Assembly: GCF_900177345.1 (NCBI RefSeq)
Contig: NZ_FWZT01000008.1
Span: 1 to 64,000, forward strand
Length of the DNA stretch: 64,000 nt
Direction: 5' to 3'
From: Pseudobacteriovorax antillogorgiicola
Lineage (GTDB): Bacteria; Bdellovibrionota_B; Oligoflexia; Oligoflexales; Oligoflexaceae
The notes beneath the pieces were generated by a model that was not told the origin of the DNA, searched no databases, and saw nothing but the letters and a program-made list of their open reading frames with translations. The position numbers were made by a program, and so were the translations under genes. Numbering within the stretch: position 1 is the first letter of the stretch; each line of letters begins with the position of its first letter. Positions 24,516 to 33,860 of this stretch are shown one piece after another.

Positions 24516-26492
24516 CTATGAAAATCGCAAATCAAGAGTGCAAGGAAACTCTGGCCTTGAGATCTTCGGTTCAACGAAAATCTCGCCCACATGCTGTCCC
24601 ATAGCTTGAAACCGTGCTAGACGCCGACCTTCCGCCTCGTTCTCATTGACCGGCAAGGTATCATAGTTGCGACCTCCAGGGTGGGCTGCATGGATGGTGC
24701 AGGAACCCAAAGACTGCTGACAGCGAGAATCCACGAGATCGAAAACTAAGGGCGTGTGTACGGGTACTGTGGGGTGTAAGCCATGCGGCGGCCTCCATGC
24801 TTTATAGCGGACGCCGGCAACGTACGTTCCCTCCTCATTACAACGCTGCAAAGGAACTTCTTTTCGATTACAGCTTAAAACGTGATGAGGCCTCATATCT
24901 CCTGATACCATAACCTGCAATCGCTGTACTGATGAGTCAACGGCGCGGCTAACGGTGCCTTGATATGACTCTTCCCCCAACACATGCCATGGCTCCAGCG
25001 CAACACGGAACTCAATGTGAATGCCTTGCACGTTTATTTGTCCAATGATCGGAAATCGGAACTCGAAGTGAGCGCGGAACCAATCGAGCTGAATGGGATA
25101 GCCGTCACGGTTGATTTGGGCGACGACATCCTCAAAATCACTCCACACATAGTAAGGCAGCATGAAACGATCGTGGAGTTGGTTATGCCAACGGACAAGT
25201 TTTTCTACACAAGGCTTTTGCCAGAACTTAGCGATACAAGCTCGTATGAAGAGAGCCTGGACCAAGCTCATCTGAGGATGAGGTGGCATCTCAAAGCCAC
25301 GCATCTCTACTAATCCCAGCCGACCCGTTTCACTATCAGGAGTGAAGAGTTTGTCGATGCAGAATTCCGTGCGATGGGTGTTGCCTGTCATATCCACTAA
25401 GATATTGCGGAACACGCGATCGATCAGCCAGTAGGGCATGGTCTCATTTGCTGGTGGCATATTAGAGAAAGCTAACTCTAGTTCGTAAAGTGAATCGTGG
25501 CGAGCTTCATCAATCCGTGGTGCCTGGCTTGTGGGGCCGATAAAGAGCGATGAGAAAAGGTATGACAGGCTTGGGTGGTTTTGCCAAAAAGTTAGAAGGC
25601 TTCGAAGCAGATCGGGCCGCCTAAGAAAAGGGCTGTCCGCAGGAGTTTCTCCTCCGAGGACGATGTGATTACCACCACCCGTACCAACCCTCTGGCCATC
25701 GATAAGGAATTTTTCAGCAGTCAACCGACTAAGGCGGGCCTGCTCATAGACATGGCTTGTTAATTGGCTCAATTCAACCCAGGTTTTGCTAGGTGGCACA
25801 TTCACTTCAATGACGCCCGGATCTGGGGTGATTTTAAAGGAATCAATGCGAAGATCGTGAGGTGGTGGATAGCCTTCGATGCAAATTCTAGTGGATGTTT
25901 CTTGAGCTACCAATTCCAATGAGCAAATTTGATCCAAAAAAGGCTCGATTAAGCTTATAGGCGGAAGGAAAACATAAAGTACACCATCGCGAACTTCCAG
26001 GCAAAGGGCTGTTCTCACTTTGCCTACAGGATCAGATTCGAAATAGGAGTACTTGGAATCTTTTTGTGACTGCTCACGGCGTTTCTTGGCAGCCTTCGCA
26101 AGTTTGTCCCACGAATCAAGCTCTTCCAAGGGAGCTAAAGGGGTGGGTGTTGGGTCGGCATCGATCTGATCAATGCTGACAAATGGTAGGTTTTGAGTTG
26201 GTAGACGTAGGCCAATTGGTGAGTCACCGGCATTGAGCAACAAGTGTTCGGTTCTAAATTGCCAACGATTGGTAATCCACTGCTCCCTAGAGAAGGAGTA
26301 CTTGATGGGTAAAACGTATCCCGCTGGTGTATCCAGACCTTTGTAAAGAAGCGATTGCAGCCGTCGCCTTTCCGTCGCCTCGTAGAGGCTGGCTTTTAGA
26401 ATATCCCCTTCGATGGGAAGCTGGCCTTCCTTCCAAAGGTAGTAAGGTGTGTCTTCATATGCAGGCAAAATCCCCTCTGAGGGCACGGCCAA
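24516..26492 (-). pseudogene. DUF2126 C-terminal part of split transglutaminase gene
   Basis: These 658 codons encode the C-terminal two thirds of a COG4196-type protein (transglutaminase plus DUF2126). It starts with the conserved join AVPSEGILPAYEDTPYYLW, then LDTPAGYVLPIKYS, GGGNHIVLGGETPADSPFLRRP and WQNHPSLSYLFSSLF. The first codon of this frame, a GTG, is not a plausible start, since no ribosome site precedes it. The upstream frame (26396-27802) carries the N-terminal part. The two join if one base is restored near 26502 (CACTGGCC, where the parallel motif CACTTGGCC lies nearby). So the gene is either frameshifted in this strain or carries a sequence error. Together about 1,095 codons, the normal family length. 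The function of DUF2126 is unknown. Confidence 0.85.
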
Positions 26493-27802
26493 GTGCTTGG
26501 CCAGTGACTAGCAAACCGTAGAGCATCTTTGTGTGTTTGGGCCTTGTCCGCAGCTTCGCCACTCATGAGGCTTGCGTCTTGCCACATAGCTTGGCCGTCT
26601 TTGCGCCAATAGCAGTTCATGGACCAGCGGGGTAGAATCTCTCCAGGATACCACTTGCCCTGCCCATGATGAACCAAGCCATGCTTGCCATAGATCCCTT
26701 GCAAGCGCTTGAATAGGGTCTGGCTCAGTGCTTTTTTCTGCGGACCTAGAGCTTCGAGCTGCCATTCGCTGCTTTCTCGATCATCAATCGAAACAAAAGT
26801 CGGCTCGCCACCCATGGTAAGTCTGACATCTTGGTTCATAAGGTCCTGATCGATCTGCCTTCCAAGCTGGTCGATGGCCCGCCACTGCTGCTCTGAATAG
26901 GGTTTCGTGATGCGCGGGTCTTCGTGAATCCGTGTCACCTTCATGTGATGTTCCATGGTAGCTTCGCATGGATCTAAGGCTCCACTTATAGGCGCTGCGC
27001 TACTAGGGTTCGGCGTGCAGCATAGAGGCAGGTGCCCCTCCCCTGTGAGTAATCCTGAAGTCGGATCGAAACCGACCCAACCAGCTCCTGGCAAAAAGAC
27101 CTCGGTCCAGGCATGAAGATCTGTAAAATCTTCGGTGGTGCCTGATGGGCCATCGAGGCTCTTGACATCAGCTATCAGTTGAATCAAATATCCGGAACAG
27201 AAGCGGGTCGCCAATCCCAGGTGTCGAAGGACCTGACACAATAGCCAAGCCATGTCTCGGCAAGACCCACTTTTTAAAGATAAAGTTTGTTCGCAGGTCT
27301 GTACCCCAGGCTCCATACGAATCAGATAGCTCAGCTCTTTTTCAAGCCGTTGATTGATATCGATGAGGAAGTCTATTGATGGTGCCTCCCGATTAATTTT
27401 GATCGAGTTGACAAACTTTTTGAGAAGGGGCCCAGCCTCCTTAATCTCTAAGTAAGGGGTTAACTCAGCCTTTAGAGCTGTATCATAGGAAAAGGGAAAG
27501 TGCTTGGCAGAATCTTCAAGGAAGAAGTCGAATGGATTAAATACCCGGATTTCAGCGGTGAGCCCAACCTCTACGTGTAGCTGCTTAACCTTTTCAGGGA
27601 AAACCGCCCTTGCTAAATAATTGCCAAAAGGATCTTGCTGCCAATTGAGAAAATGCTTGTTGGGTGTTATCTTCAGCGAATATGAGTGAACCGGCGTGCG
27701 GCAGTGAGGCGCTGGTTTTAGTCGAACGACCTGTGGCCCTAGACTAATAAGCCTGTCGTACTGATAAGAGGTTGTATGCTGCAGAGCGACGATCATACCC
27801 AT
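26396..27802 (-). pseudogene. transglutaminase N-terminal part of split DUF2126 gene
   Basis: These 468 codons begin MGMIVALQHTTSYQYDRL with the family Bact_transglu_N domain (about 1-90). The transglutaminase-like core has Cys181 (SGSCRDMAW), His230 (TDLHAWTEV) and Asp246 (GFDPTSG), the full Cys-His-Asp triad. From about 320, MGGEPTFVSIDD and PRWSMNCYWRKDG open the DUF2126 region. The true reading leaves this frame near base 26502; the last ~35 residues here are out of frame and unlike the family. The start ATG 27802 is preceded by AAGGTAGG. Transglutaminase folds hydrolyse or transfer at Gln/Asn or peptide bonds. Here the enzyme is predicted to act with the ATP-grasp and alpha-E proteins of the same locus. 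It is divergent from the 27930 gene, sharing a 127-base promoter region. Confidence 0.85.
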
Positions 27803-27929
27803 GAGAACCTACCTTGCAAGATTGGACGAATTGGGGCCAAATTAACATAAACGGATTTTTTGAAAGCAGAATTTAGCGTGACCCATGGCGGGTTGATGCA
27901 TCGTTCTTAGCAAGTATGTAAGGTGGACC

Positions 27930-29234
27930 ATGAGTGATTTTCTGGTGATGAGTTTTGACAGTTTAAGCTCTCCGTCTATTTTTTTGGAAAACCTTCGTGA
28001 TGTACCTCACGCAAAACGATCCGGTTGGGGGGTTGCATGGTATCCTCACGATGGACCAGCAGCATCCATTGTCAAAGACTCATCGTCTAAAGACGCTACC
28101 GACCTGGCGAGTACCTTGAGCAATTGGGATAACTTTAGCTCGACCACATTTTTATGCAAGGTTCGTGGTGGTGCGAAGCGTTACACCCATCAAAATACCC
28201 AGCCGTTTAGCAGAACCTATGGAGGACGCGACTGGCTATTTATGCATAACGGCGAGCTAGATCGTGGCTCTCTTCAAGAAAAAGTCATGGCAGACAACTC
28301 TCAGTTTCTTCTGCCGATGGGGGATACCGATTCCGAGTTGATCTTTTGCTATATCTTGGGAAAAATGGCTCAACACCAATATCTAACCCTGAGTGATGCC
28401 CCTTGGGAAACGCTCCGATCTTGGCTCCAAGAACTTGAAGAGTTTGGTACGATCAACATTGCAATCTCAGACACGCGCCATACGGTGCTTTACCACGGCC
28501 AAGTGTTCGAGGATAAACTTTTTTACACCAGGGTTTGCCCACCCCATGACGAGCTGAAGTATCATTCTACAGAAGTTCACATCCTCCTCGATCGGCCCAC
28601 TGATACCAATCGCACCTTGGTGATGGCAAGCTCTACCAATTTTCCCCAGGGAGATTGGGAGGAAGTCGCACCAGGGCAACTGGTGGTTGTCAGACTTGGT
28701 GCCATTCAATACATCACCACTGACAATTCTCCAAACCAAGAGAACCATCAAGGGACAGGTCAGGATTCGCCTCATCACAGCAGCGTTAGCTCTGAGCCGC
28801 TGGAGTCTTTGATGACGCTGGATCCCAGCTCGTCGACTCGAATGCCAAAGATCATCAATGTGAAATCAATCACGCGAACTCTTGATGGTAAGCCTTTGAC
28901 GTATCGTTCCTATCGCATCCGGCACATCACAAACTACCGCTATAAAAAAGCTGTCGAGCAAAGTTCCCATATCATTCGCCTTCATCCTGTAGAAGATGAA
29001 GTTCAGGAAGTCGTTCAATCAACGCTAGAGGTTACGGTTCCGGGGGATCAGCTTTCATACGAAGATGTTTTTGGTAATCAATCGATTCACCTTCGCCTCG
29101 ACGGCCCATACGATGAACTATCGTTTATTAGTGAAAGTAAAATCAAGATTTATGCGCGCTCCATCGACGACTTCAGCTCCTCGATGCGCCGCGTATCAAT
29201 ACCCCTGGTGTGGTGCCCTGGCAACGGCAAATGA
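27930..29234 (+). pseudogene. GATase-II-like + transglutaminase N-terminal part (split gene)
   Basis: These 434 codons begin MSDFLVMSFDS. Residues 1-265 are a class II glutamine-amidotransferase (YafJ-like Ntn) domain, with SGWGVAWYPHDG, NTQPFSRTYGGRDW and the oxyanion motif FMHNGELDRG. The catalytic Cys2 of active GATases is Ser2 here. From about 320 a Bact_transglu_N domain follows (YRSYRIRHITNYRYKKAV). The frame then ends in CPGNGK, while the neighbouring frame continues with PWQRQMMSPYLLPPELPE. A missing base after 29213 (TGG-TGCCC, expected TGG-ATGCCC) explains this. The whole protein would be about 616 residues. AAGGTGG lies before ATG 27930. It is probably the first gene of the ATP-grasp/alpha-E operon. 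Confidence 0.82.
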
Positions 29235-29779
29235 TGTCGCCTTACCTGCTGCCTCCAGAGCTGCCGGAAACCCAGCTTCGCGAGTTAACGGACTTTGCGA
29301 TGAGTTTTGTCGAGCGCAACGATTATAATCTTTTAGAAACACTCAATGATATGAATCGAAGGATCTTCAAAGACTTTAAGTATGTCAGTGGCTCGACGAC
29401 CAATCTAACCACACCCTTTGATGTCTTTGTCAGTCGCAAGGGAGTCTGTCAGGACTTTGCTAATCTATTTATCTGTCTCTGCCGCTTGCTTAGTATTCCT
29501 GCGCGCTATCGTGTTGGCTATATTTTCACTGGTGGCGCTTATGAGGAACGATTGGAGCAGGCAGATGCCTCTCATGCTTGGGCTGAAGTTTATCTACCCT
29601 ACACTGGCTGGCGGGGCTTCGATCCGACCAACGGGGCAACTGCCGCCCAAGACCACATTCGTGTGGCCTGTGGGCGTAATTACCTAGATGCAACTCCCAC
29701 CGGCGGCACGATTTTTAAAGGTGGTGGGGGCGAAACCCTCAAAGTTGAGGTTCGAGTAGAGCAAACCGAGGATTCTTAA
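29210..29779 (+). pseudogene. transglutaminase core, C-terminal part of split gene
   Basis: This is the continuation of the 27930 gene in another frame. It contains the transglutaminase-like catalytic triad: Cys in SRKGVCQDFAN (codon 80 of this frame), His in ASHAWAEVY (codon 122) and Asp in RGFDPTNG (codon 138), followed by a Gly-rich tail. The GTG at 29210 lies inside the 3' end of the first frame and has no good ribosome site, so independent translation is unlikely. The active-site segments are intact, suggesting the lesion is recent or a sequence error. It is followed after 85 bases by the ATP-grasp gene. On restoring one base the pair reads as a single 616-residue enzyme. Confidence 0.82.
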
Positions 29780-29864
29780 AACGTTTCGGCCTTGGCAATC
29801 TTAAAACGGATCTGCTAAGGTCGGCCCTGGATCATCGAAAAAATTTATAGCAGAGGCCAATGCC

Positions 29865-31313
29865 ATGCGATTTGATAACCACCAACTCGATCAGTTCTAC
29901 GATGAACTCTTCCAGGAAAATGGAAGTCCGAGGCCTGGCAGCAAACCGATCATCGACCAAATCAATGCCTTACCCACCGGAGATTTAAAAAAGCGACAGA
30001 AGGCGGCAGAGATGCACCTTCTGCAAGCGGGTATAACGTTTAATGTTTATGGCAGTCGCAAAGGTAAGGAGAAAATTTTCCCCTTCGATATCATTCCCAG
30101 AGTGATACAGCATGAAGAATGGTCGATACTTGAAAAAGGCTTGATGCAGCGAATTCACGCGCTCAACCTATTTATCGATGATATCTACAATGACTGCAAG
30201 ATCCTCAAAGATGGTGTGATCCCTAAGGAAGTGATTTTAAGTGCTGAGTCCTATCGCAAGGAAAGTGTTGGGATGAAGCCACCTAATGGAGTTTGGATTC
30301 ACGTCACCGGCACCGATCTTATCCGCAATCAGGAGGGGCAGTTCTTTGTTCTTGAAGATAATTTGCGCTGCCCCTCAGGTGTATCATATGTTTTGGAAAA
30401 TCGAGAGGTTTTGAAACAAACCTTTCCCAAAGCTTTCAAAGCTATGAACGTTCTGCCTGTCCATGATTATCCTGAAAAGCTTTTGGAAACACTGCAAAGC
30501 TTATGCAGCTATCGGGATGATCCAGTAGTGGTTCTACTATCTCCAGGTGTCTTTAACTCAGCGTATTTTGAGCATGCGTTCCTTGCACAGCAAATGGGAA
30601 TTCAGTTGGTTGAAGGGCGAGACTTGACCATCCAAGGTGGTAAGGTCGTGCTGCGAACCACAACTGGCTTTGAACCCGTGGATGTTATTTATCGCCGTGT
30701 CGATGATGATTTTCTGGATCCAAAAGAGTTTCGTCCCGATTCCATGTTGGGTGTTCCAGGTCTGATGCAAGCCTATCGCAATGGCCAAGTAGCCCTCGCC
30801 AATGCAGTGGGCACTGGTGTGGCTGATGACAAAGCTATCTATGCTTACACTCCGCAAATTATTAAATACTACCTTGGTGAAGATCCTATAATCCCGATCG
30901 TGCCTACCTATATATGCTCTGATGAGAAGCAACGTCAGCATGTGTTGGATAACATTCACCAGCTTGTGGTGAAGCCTGTTAATTTGTCTGGTGGTTATGG
31001 AATGCTTATCGGTCCTAAGTCGACCAAAGCGGAGCAAGATCGTTTCAAGGAATTGATCAAAAAAAATCCAAGGACCTATATCGCCCAGCCTACCATTCAG
31101 CTGTCACGGGCTCCCATCTTGGATGGTCAGGGCTTTAGCGGCCGCCATGTGGATTTGAGGCCTTATATTCTTTATGGAAAGTCGATCCATGTGATCCCAG
31201 GTGGGTTAACCCGGGTTGCATTAAAGCCGGGGTCTCTGGTGGTGAATTCATCACAAGGAGGGGGGAGTAAGGATACTTGGATACTTTCTGAGAGCTTTGG
31301 AGGGCAAGGATAA
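29865..31313 (+). CDS. circularly permuted type-2 ATP-grasp protein
   Basis: The product is 482 residues of the CP_ATPgrasp_2 family (COG2308). Typical segments are YGSRKGKEKIFPFDIIPR, FIDDIYNDCKILKDG, FFVLEDNLRCPSGVSYVLENR, VIYRRVDDDFLDP and NAVGTGVADDKAIY. ATP-grasp enzymes ligate a carboxylate to an amine through an acyl phosphate. This permuted group is predicted, from comparative genomics by Aravind and colleagues on ATP-grasp amidoligases, to make or modify peptides together with transglutaminase and alpha-E partners. The stop overlaps the next gene's start by one base (TAATG), so translation is coupled. AGAGG lies upstream of the ATG at 29865. Length and motifs are intact, unlike the two transglutaminase genes next to it. 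Confidence 0.93.
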   Translation: MRFDNHQLDQFYDELFQENGSPRPGSKPIIDQINALPTGDLKKRQKAAEMHLLQAGITFNVYGSRKGKEKIFPFDIIPRVIQHEEWSILEKGLMQRIHALNLFIDDIYNDCKILKDGVIPKEVILSAESYRKESVGMKPPNGVWIHVTGTDLIRNQEGQFFVLEDNLRCPSGVSYVLENREVLKQTFPKAFKAMNVLPVHDYPEKLLETLQSLCSYRDDPVVVLLSPGVFNSAYFEHAFLAQQMGIQLVEGRDLTIQGGKVVLRTTTGFEPVDVIYRRVDDDFLDPKEFRPDSMLGVPGLMQAYRNGQVALANAVGTGVADDKAIYAYTPQIIKYYLGEDPIIPIVPTYICSDEKQRQHVLDNIHQLVVKPVNLSGGYGMLIGPKSTKAEQDRFKELIKKNPRTYIAQPTIQLSRAPILDGQGFSGRHVDLRPYILYGKSIHVIPGGLTRVALKPGSLVVNSSQGGGSKDTWILSESFGGQG

Positions 31314-32287
31314 TGCTAAGCCGGGTTGCGGAATCAATATACTGGATGAATCGCTATGTCGAGCGTGCTGAAAATGTTGCTCGGTTTCTTCATGTGAACT
31401 TGCACCTCATGCTCGATTATCCCGGGGAAAGCCCGCAACAGCAGTGGGAACCCCTTGTGACCACATCAGGTGATGACGAAGATTTTTTTAAGCGTTACGG
31501 TGTGGCGAGCGAAGAGAATGTCATTCGCTTTCTAACTTTTGATGAAGAAAACCCTAACTCCATCATATCCTGTCTTCACGCAGCCCGCGAAAACGGTCGG
31601 ACGATTCAAGATACGATATCTTCGGAGATGTGGGAGCATCTCAATCAGTTTTATCTCATGGTTGAAAAACACAGCCGAAAAAAGACGGTGCGAAGCCTCC
31701 ATGATTTCTATTCCAGCGTGAAAAATGCCAGCCATCTCTATGTTGGGCTGGCGGAAACAACCATGTCTCACGGTGAAGGGTGGCACTTTGGAAAGCTAGG
31801 TCGACTTCTAGAAAGAGCTGATAAAACAGCTCGGATATTGGATGTGAAGTACTTTATCCTTCTGCCAAAGTTAGATGATGTGAATACTCCATATGATAGC
31901 CTATTTTGGAGTGCTTTACTGAAATCTGCCAGTGCCTTTGAAATGTATCGCAAGCGATTTCATAAAATCTTTCATCATGACGTCGCTGACTTTTTGATCT
32001 TTGATCCTAAATTTCCTCGATCCCTTTATTGCTGCACCTTGATGGCTCAGCATTCGATGAACATGATCCAGCAAAAAATGCCAGAAACGCCTCCGGCTGC
32101 GTTGGAACTTGAAAAGCTGTTGAGAAGTTTTCAGACAAATGATATTGACTTTATCGTTAATAATGGCTTGCATGAATTTATCGATACCTTTCAATATAAC
32201 TTGAATATTGTCGGCCGGGAGATTCAGAATTCATTTTTTGCTTTGAAGCCAATTGAAGTAGAGCAGTCTTATCGCAACTGTTGCTGA
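31313..32287 (+). CDS. alpha-E domain protein (DUF403)
   Basis: The product is 324 residues of the all-helical alpha-E family (COG2307), beginning MLSRVAESIYWMNRYVERAENVAR, with the family signature spread over 1-30. Other typical segments are RENGRTIQDTISSEMWEHLN and HFGKLGRLLERADKTARILD. The domain has conserved acidic and basic residues on helices but no established enzymatic reaction. It nearly always occurs beside or fused to the circularly permuted ATP-grasp protein. Its ATG overlaps the ATP-grasp stop codon by one base, so the two are made together. No signal peptide is present, so it acts in the cytoplasm. Confidence 0.93.
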   Translation: MLSRVAESIYWMNRYVERAENVARFLHVNLHLMLDYPGESPQQQWEPLVTTSGDDEDFFKRYGVASEENVIRFLTFDEENPNSIISCLHAARENGRTIQDTISSEMWEHLNQFYLMVEKHSRKKTVRSLHDFYSSVKNASHLYVGLAETTMSHGEGWHFGKLGRLLERADKTARILDVKYFILLPKLDDVNTPYDSLFWSALLKSASAFEMYRKRFHKIFHHDVADFLIFDPKFPRSLYCCTLMAQHSMNMIQQKMPETPPAALELEKLLRSFQTNDIDFIVNNGLHEFIDTFQYNLNIVGREIQNSFFALKPIEVEQSYRNCC

Positions 32288-32336
32288 ACAACTGCAACAG
32301 CAGACTTCATAAAAGAGCTGAAGTGAGGATACCAAA

Positions 32337-33170
32337 TTGAAGCGAATATGCTTTCTTTGTCTTTTAATCAGTATGAGCTGGGTGGCACAGGCCGCCGACT
32401 TCTCGATCCAAAGTGAAGGTGGGGGGCAAGGCTACAGCTATCAAGATCTTTGGCAGCACCCTAAAGCAGAGACCGTGTCCTTACCTCTGTTGAACTATCC
32501 AGGCCAAGAGCTATCAGTGCGGGTGGTGCCTGCTCGGGAGCTATTAAAGTCTCTTGCAATCAAGGATCAGGATCGCCTTAAGTTTCATTGTCTCGATGGG
32601 TACTCAGGGTTTCTCGATCCTAAGCTACTGCTTAGTCAGGATCCAAGTCGTTCTGAGGCCTATCTTGCCATTGAGGACCCAGACAATCCTTGGCCGCCTT
32701 TACCGAAGAAAAATAACAAGGACAAGGTAACAGCAGGGCCCTATTACCTCGTTTGGAAGGAACCAAAGAAGTCGAACATTCCCCCTGAGTTTTGGCCTTA
32801 TCAGCTCAAGGGCCTTGAACTCATCAAAGGGAGCGCTTTGCCATTTGCCAAGTTGAACCCTGCTCATGGCCTAGAGGCAGGCAGCCCCATCATGCAAGGG
32901 TTTCAGGTCTATCAAAAGCGTTGTATGCAGTGTCACACCCTCAATGGCGAAGGCCCATCCACCATGGGTCCGGATTTGAATTTACCGATGAATCCAACGG
33001 AATATTTCAAGCCGGCGGCACTAAGAAAGTTTATCAAGAATCCCGCTTCGGTGCGGGAGTGGTCGGACATGAAAATGAGATGGGTCGCTGAAAACACTTG
33101 GAGTGATCAAGATATCGAGGTGTTAGTGGCTTATCTGGAACATATGGCTTCTCGTAAGCTTACGAATTAG
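32337..33170 (+). CDS. periplasmic c-type cytochrome
   Basis: The product is 277 residues with a signal peptide 1-19 (cleavage AQA-ADF). Residues 20-165 form an N-terminal domain with SVRVVPARELLKSL and LKFHCLDGYSGFL. It resembles the short periplasmic domains found before cytochromes, but is not confidently assigned. A mono-heme cytochrome c domain follows, with heme-binding CMQCH at 196-200. Distal Met candidates are Met244 or Met247 in WSDMKMRW. The start is TTG at 32337, with GAGGAT eight bases upstream. It lies 49 bases after the alpha-E gene in the same direction and could share its transcript, though no functional link is known. A hairpin at 33310-33335 lies between it and the convergent small lipoprotein gene. 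Confidence 0.82.
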   Translation: MKRICFLCLLISMSWVAQAADFSIQSEGGGQGYSYQDLWQHPKAETVSLPLLNYPGQELSVRVVPARELLKSLAIKDQDRLKFHCLDGYSGFLDPKLLLSQDPSRSEAYLAIEDPDNPWPPLPKKNNKDKVTAGPYYLVWKEPKKSNIPPEFWPYQLKGLELIKGSALPFAKLNPAHGLEAGSPIMQGFQVYQKRCMQCHTLNGEGPSTMGPDLNLPMNPTEYFKPAALRKFIKNPASVREWSDMKMRWVAENTWSDQDIEVLVAYLEHMASRKLTN

Positions 33171-33309
33171 CCGATATCTTTACCTAAGGCTAAAGAGGCA
33201 ACAAAAGTTGTGGGATATAGCCTCGAATTTGATGTTAAAACAGTAAGTCTTATCATTGATGGTTGAAAGCAAATTTGGATGAACAAACGCGGCAGGCTGG
33301 ACAGAGGGC

Positions 33310-33335
33310 AGAAGGAGCTTAGAGCCGCTCCTTCT
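33310..33335. terminator. bidirectional hairpin between convergent genes
   Basis: AGAAGGAGC (33310-33318) pairs perfectly with GCTCCTTCT (33327-33335) around an eight-base loop. It lies between the convergent cytochrome and lipoprotein genes, immediately after the minus-strand stop at 33344. T-tracts are short. A probable shared terminator. Confidence 0.55.
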
Positions 33336-33343
33336 TATTCCAT

Positions 33344-33601
33344 TTACTGGTCTAAGCAAATTGCTGGAGCACCGTTTAGGTGACAAACAATGAGCTGTCG
33401 TCCAGCAGGACCGTCAAAATTGGTGCCTGAAAGGGTATAACCAGCAGGACAAGTCTCTGCAGGGATTTCAATTTTAGCCGGGTTATCCAAACTCAAGCAC
33501 TCCTGTGGTGCTGAGCTTGTTGTAGCTTCAACTGGATCGTTGTCGTCACCACAAGCAGTTAGCGTAAGTAGAAATAGGGCTGTAATAGCAGTTAGTTTCA
33601 T
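33344..33601 (-). CDS. very small lipoprotein, unknown
   Basis: The product is about 85 residues. The second in-frame ATG at 33601 has GAGGA at good spacing, whereas the ATG at 33607 abuts the same motif. The product MKLTAITALFLLTLTACGDD has lipobox LTAC and an acidic +2/+3 region (Gly-Asp-Asp). The mature domain (about 60 residues) has four cysteines (QECLSL, ETCPAGY, IVCHLNG, AICLD), an obvious disulfide-rich module. No family is recognised. Confidence 0.65.
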   Translation of the reverse strand: MKLTAITALFLLTLTACGDDNDPVEATTSSAPQECLSLDNPAKIEIPAETCPAGYTLSGTNFDGPAGRQLIVCHLNGAPAICLDQ

Positions 33602-33860
33602 TTTCATCCTCAAATTTCAGTTTGGTTACATAGAGATTTCTGCCATAGCCGATGCATCTACTGTGCCACGTCTAGGCTATATATTTCTCGCTCCTAGCGA
33701 TGCTTGGCTTTGTAAATGGATTGAACAGCTGGATGGAAATTTTATGAAAACATAGTCGAAGTCAGCTCAACGTCGAAACTCTTCGCTTGAGAGATATCGA
33801 AATAGCACCTTTGTCTTGTCTTTACGGTAGGTTTGTCGTCTTTAAACCAACAACTCACAG
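33602..33860. other. intergenic region, nothing recognised
   Basis: About 260 bases between the small lipoprotein gene and the end of the transporter gene, both on the minus strand. It should contain the lipoprotein promoter near 33610-33700. No open frame with a ribosome site or clear hairpin was seen. Confidence 0.3.

Noticed and set aside
24338-24592. 84-codon minus-strand open frame after the DUF2126 gene
   Set aside because: Overlaps the DUF2126 C-terminus in another frame, with no ribosome site.
29780-29830. Imperfect hairpin (CCTTGGC ... GCTAAGG) between the split transglutaminase and ATP-grasp genes
   Set aside because: Has one mismatch, a long loop and no T-run; the two genes appear to be one operon, so no termination is claimed.
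30558-31037. 159-codon minus-strand open frame
   Set aside because: Lies entirely inside the ATP-grasp gene, whose family motifs are intact; a shadow.
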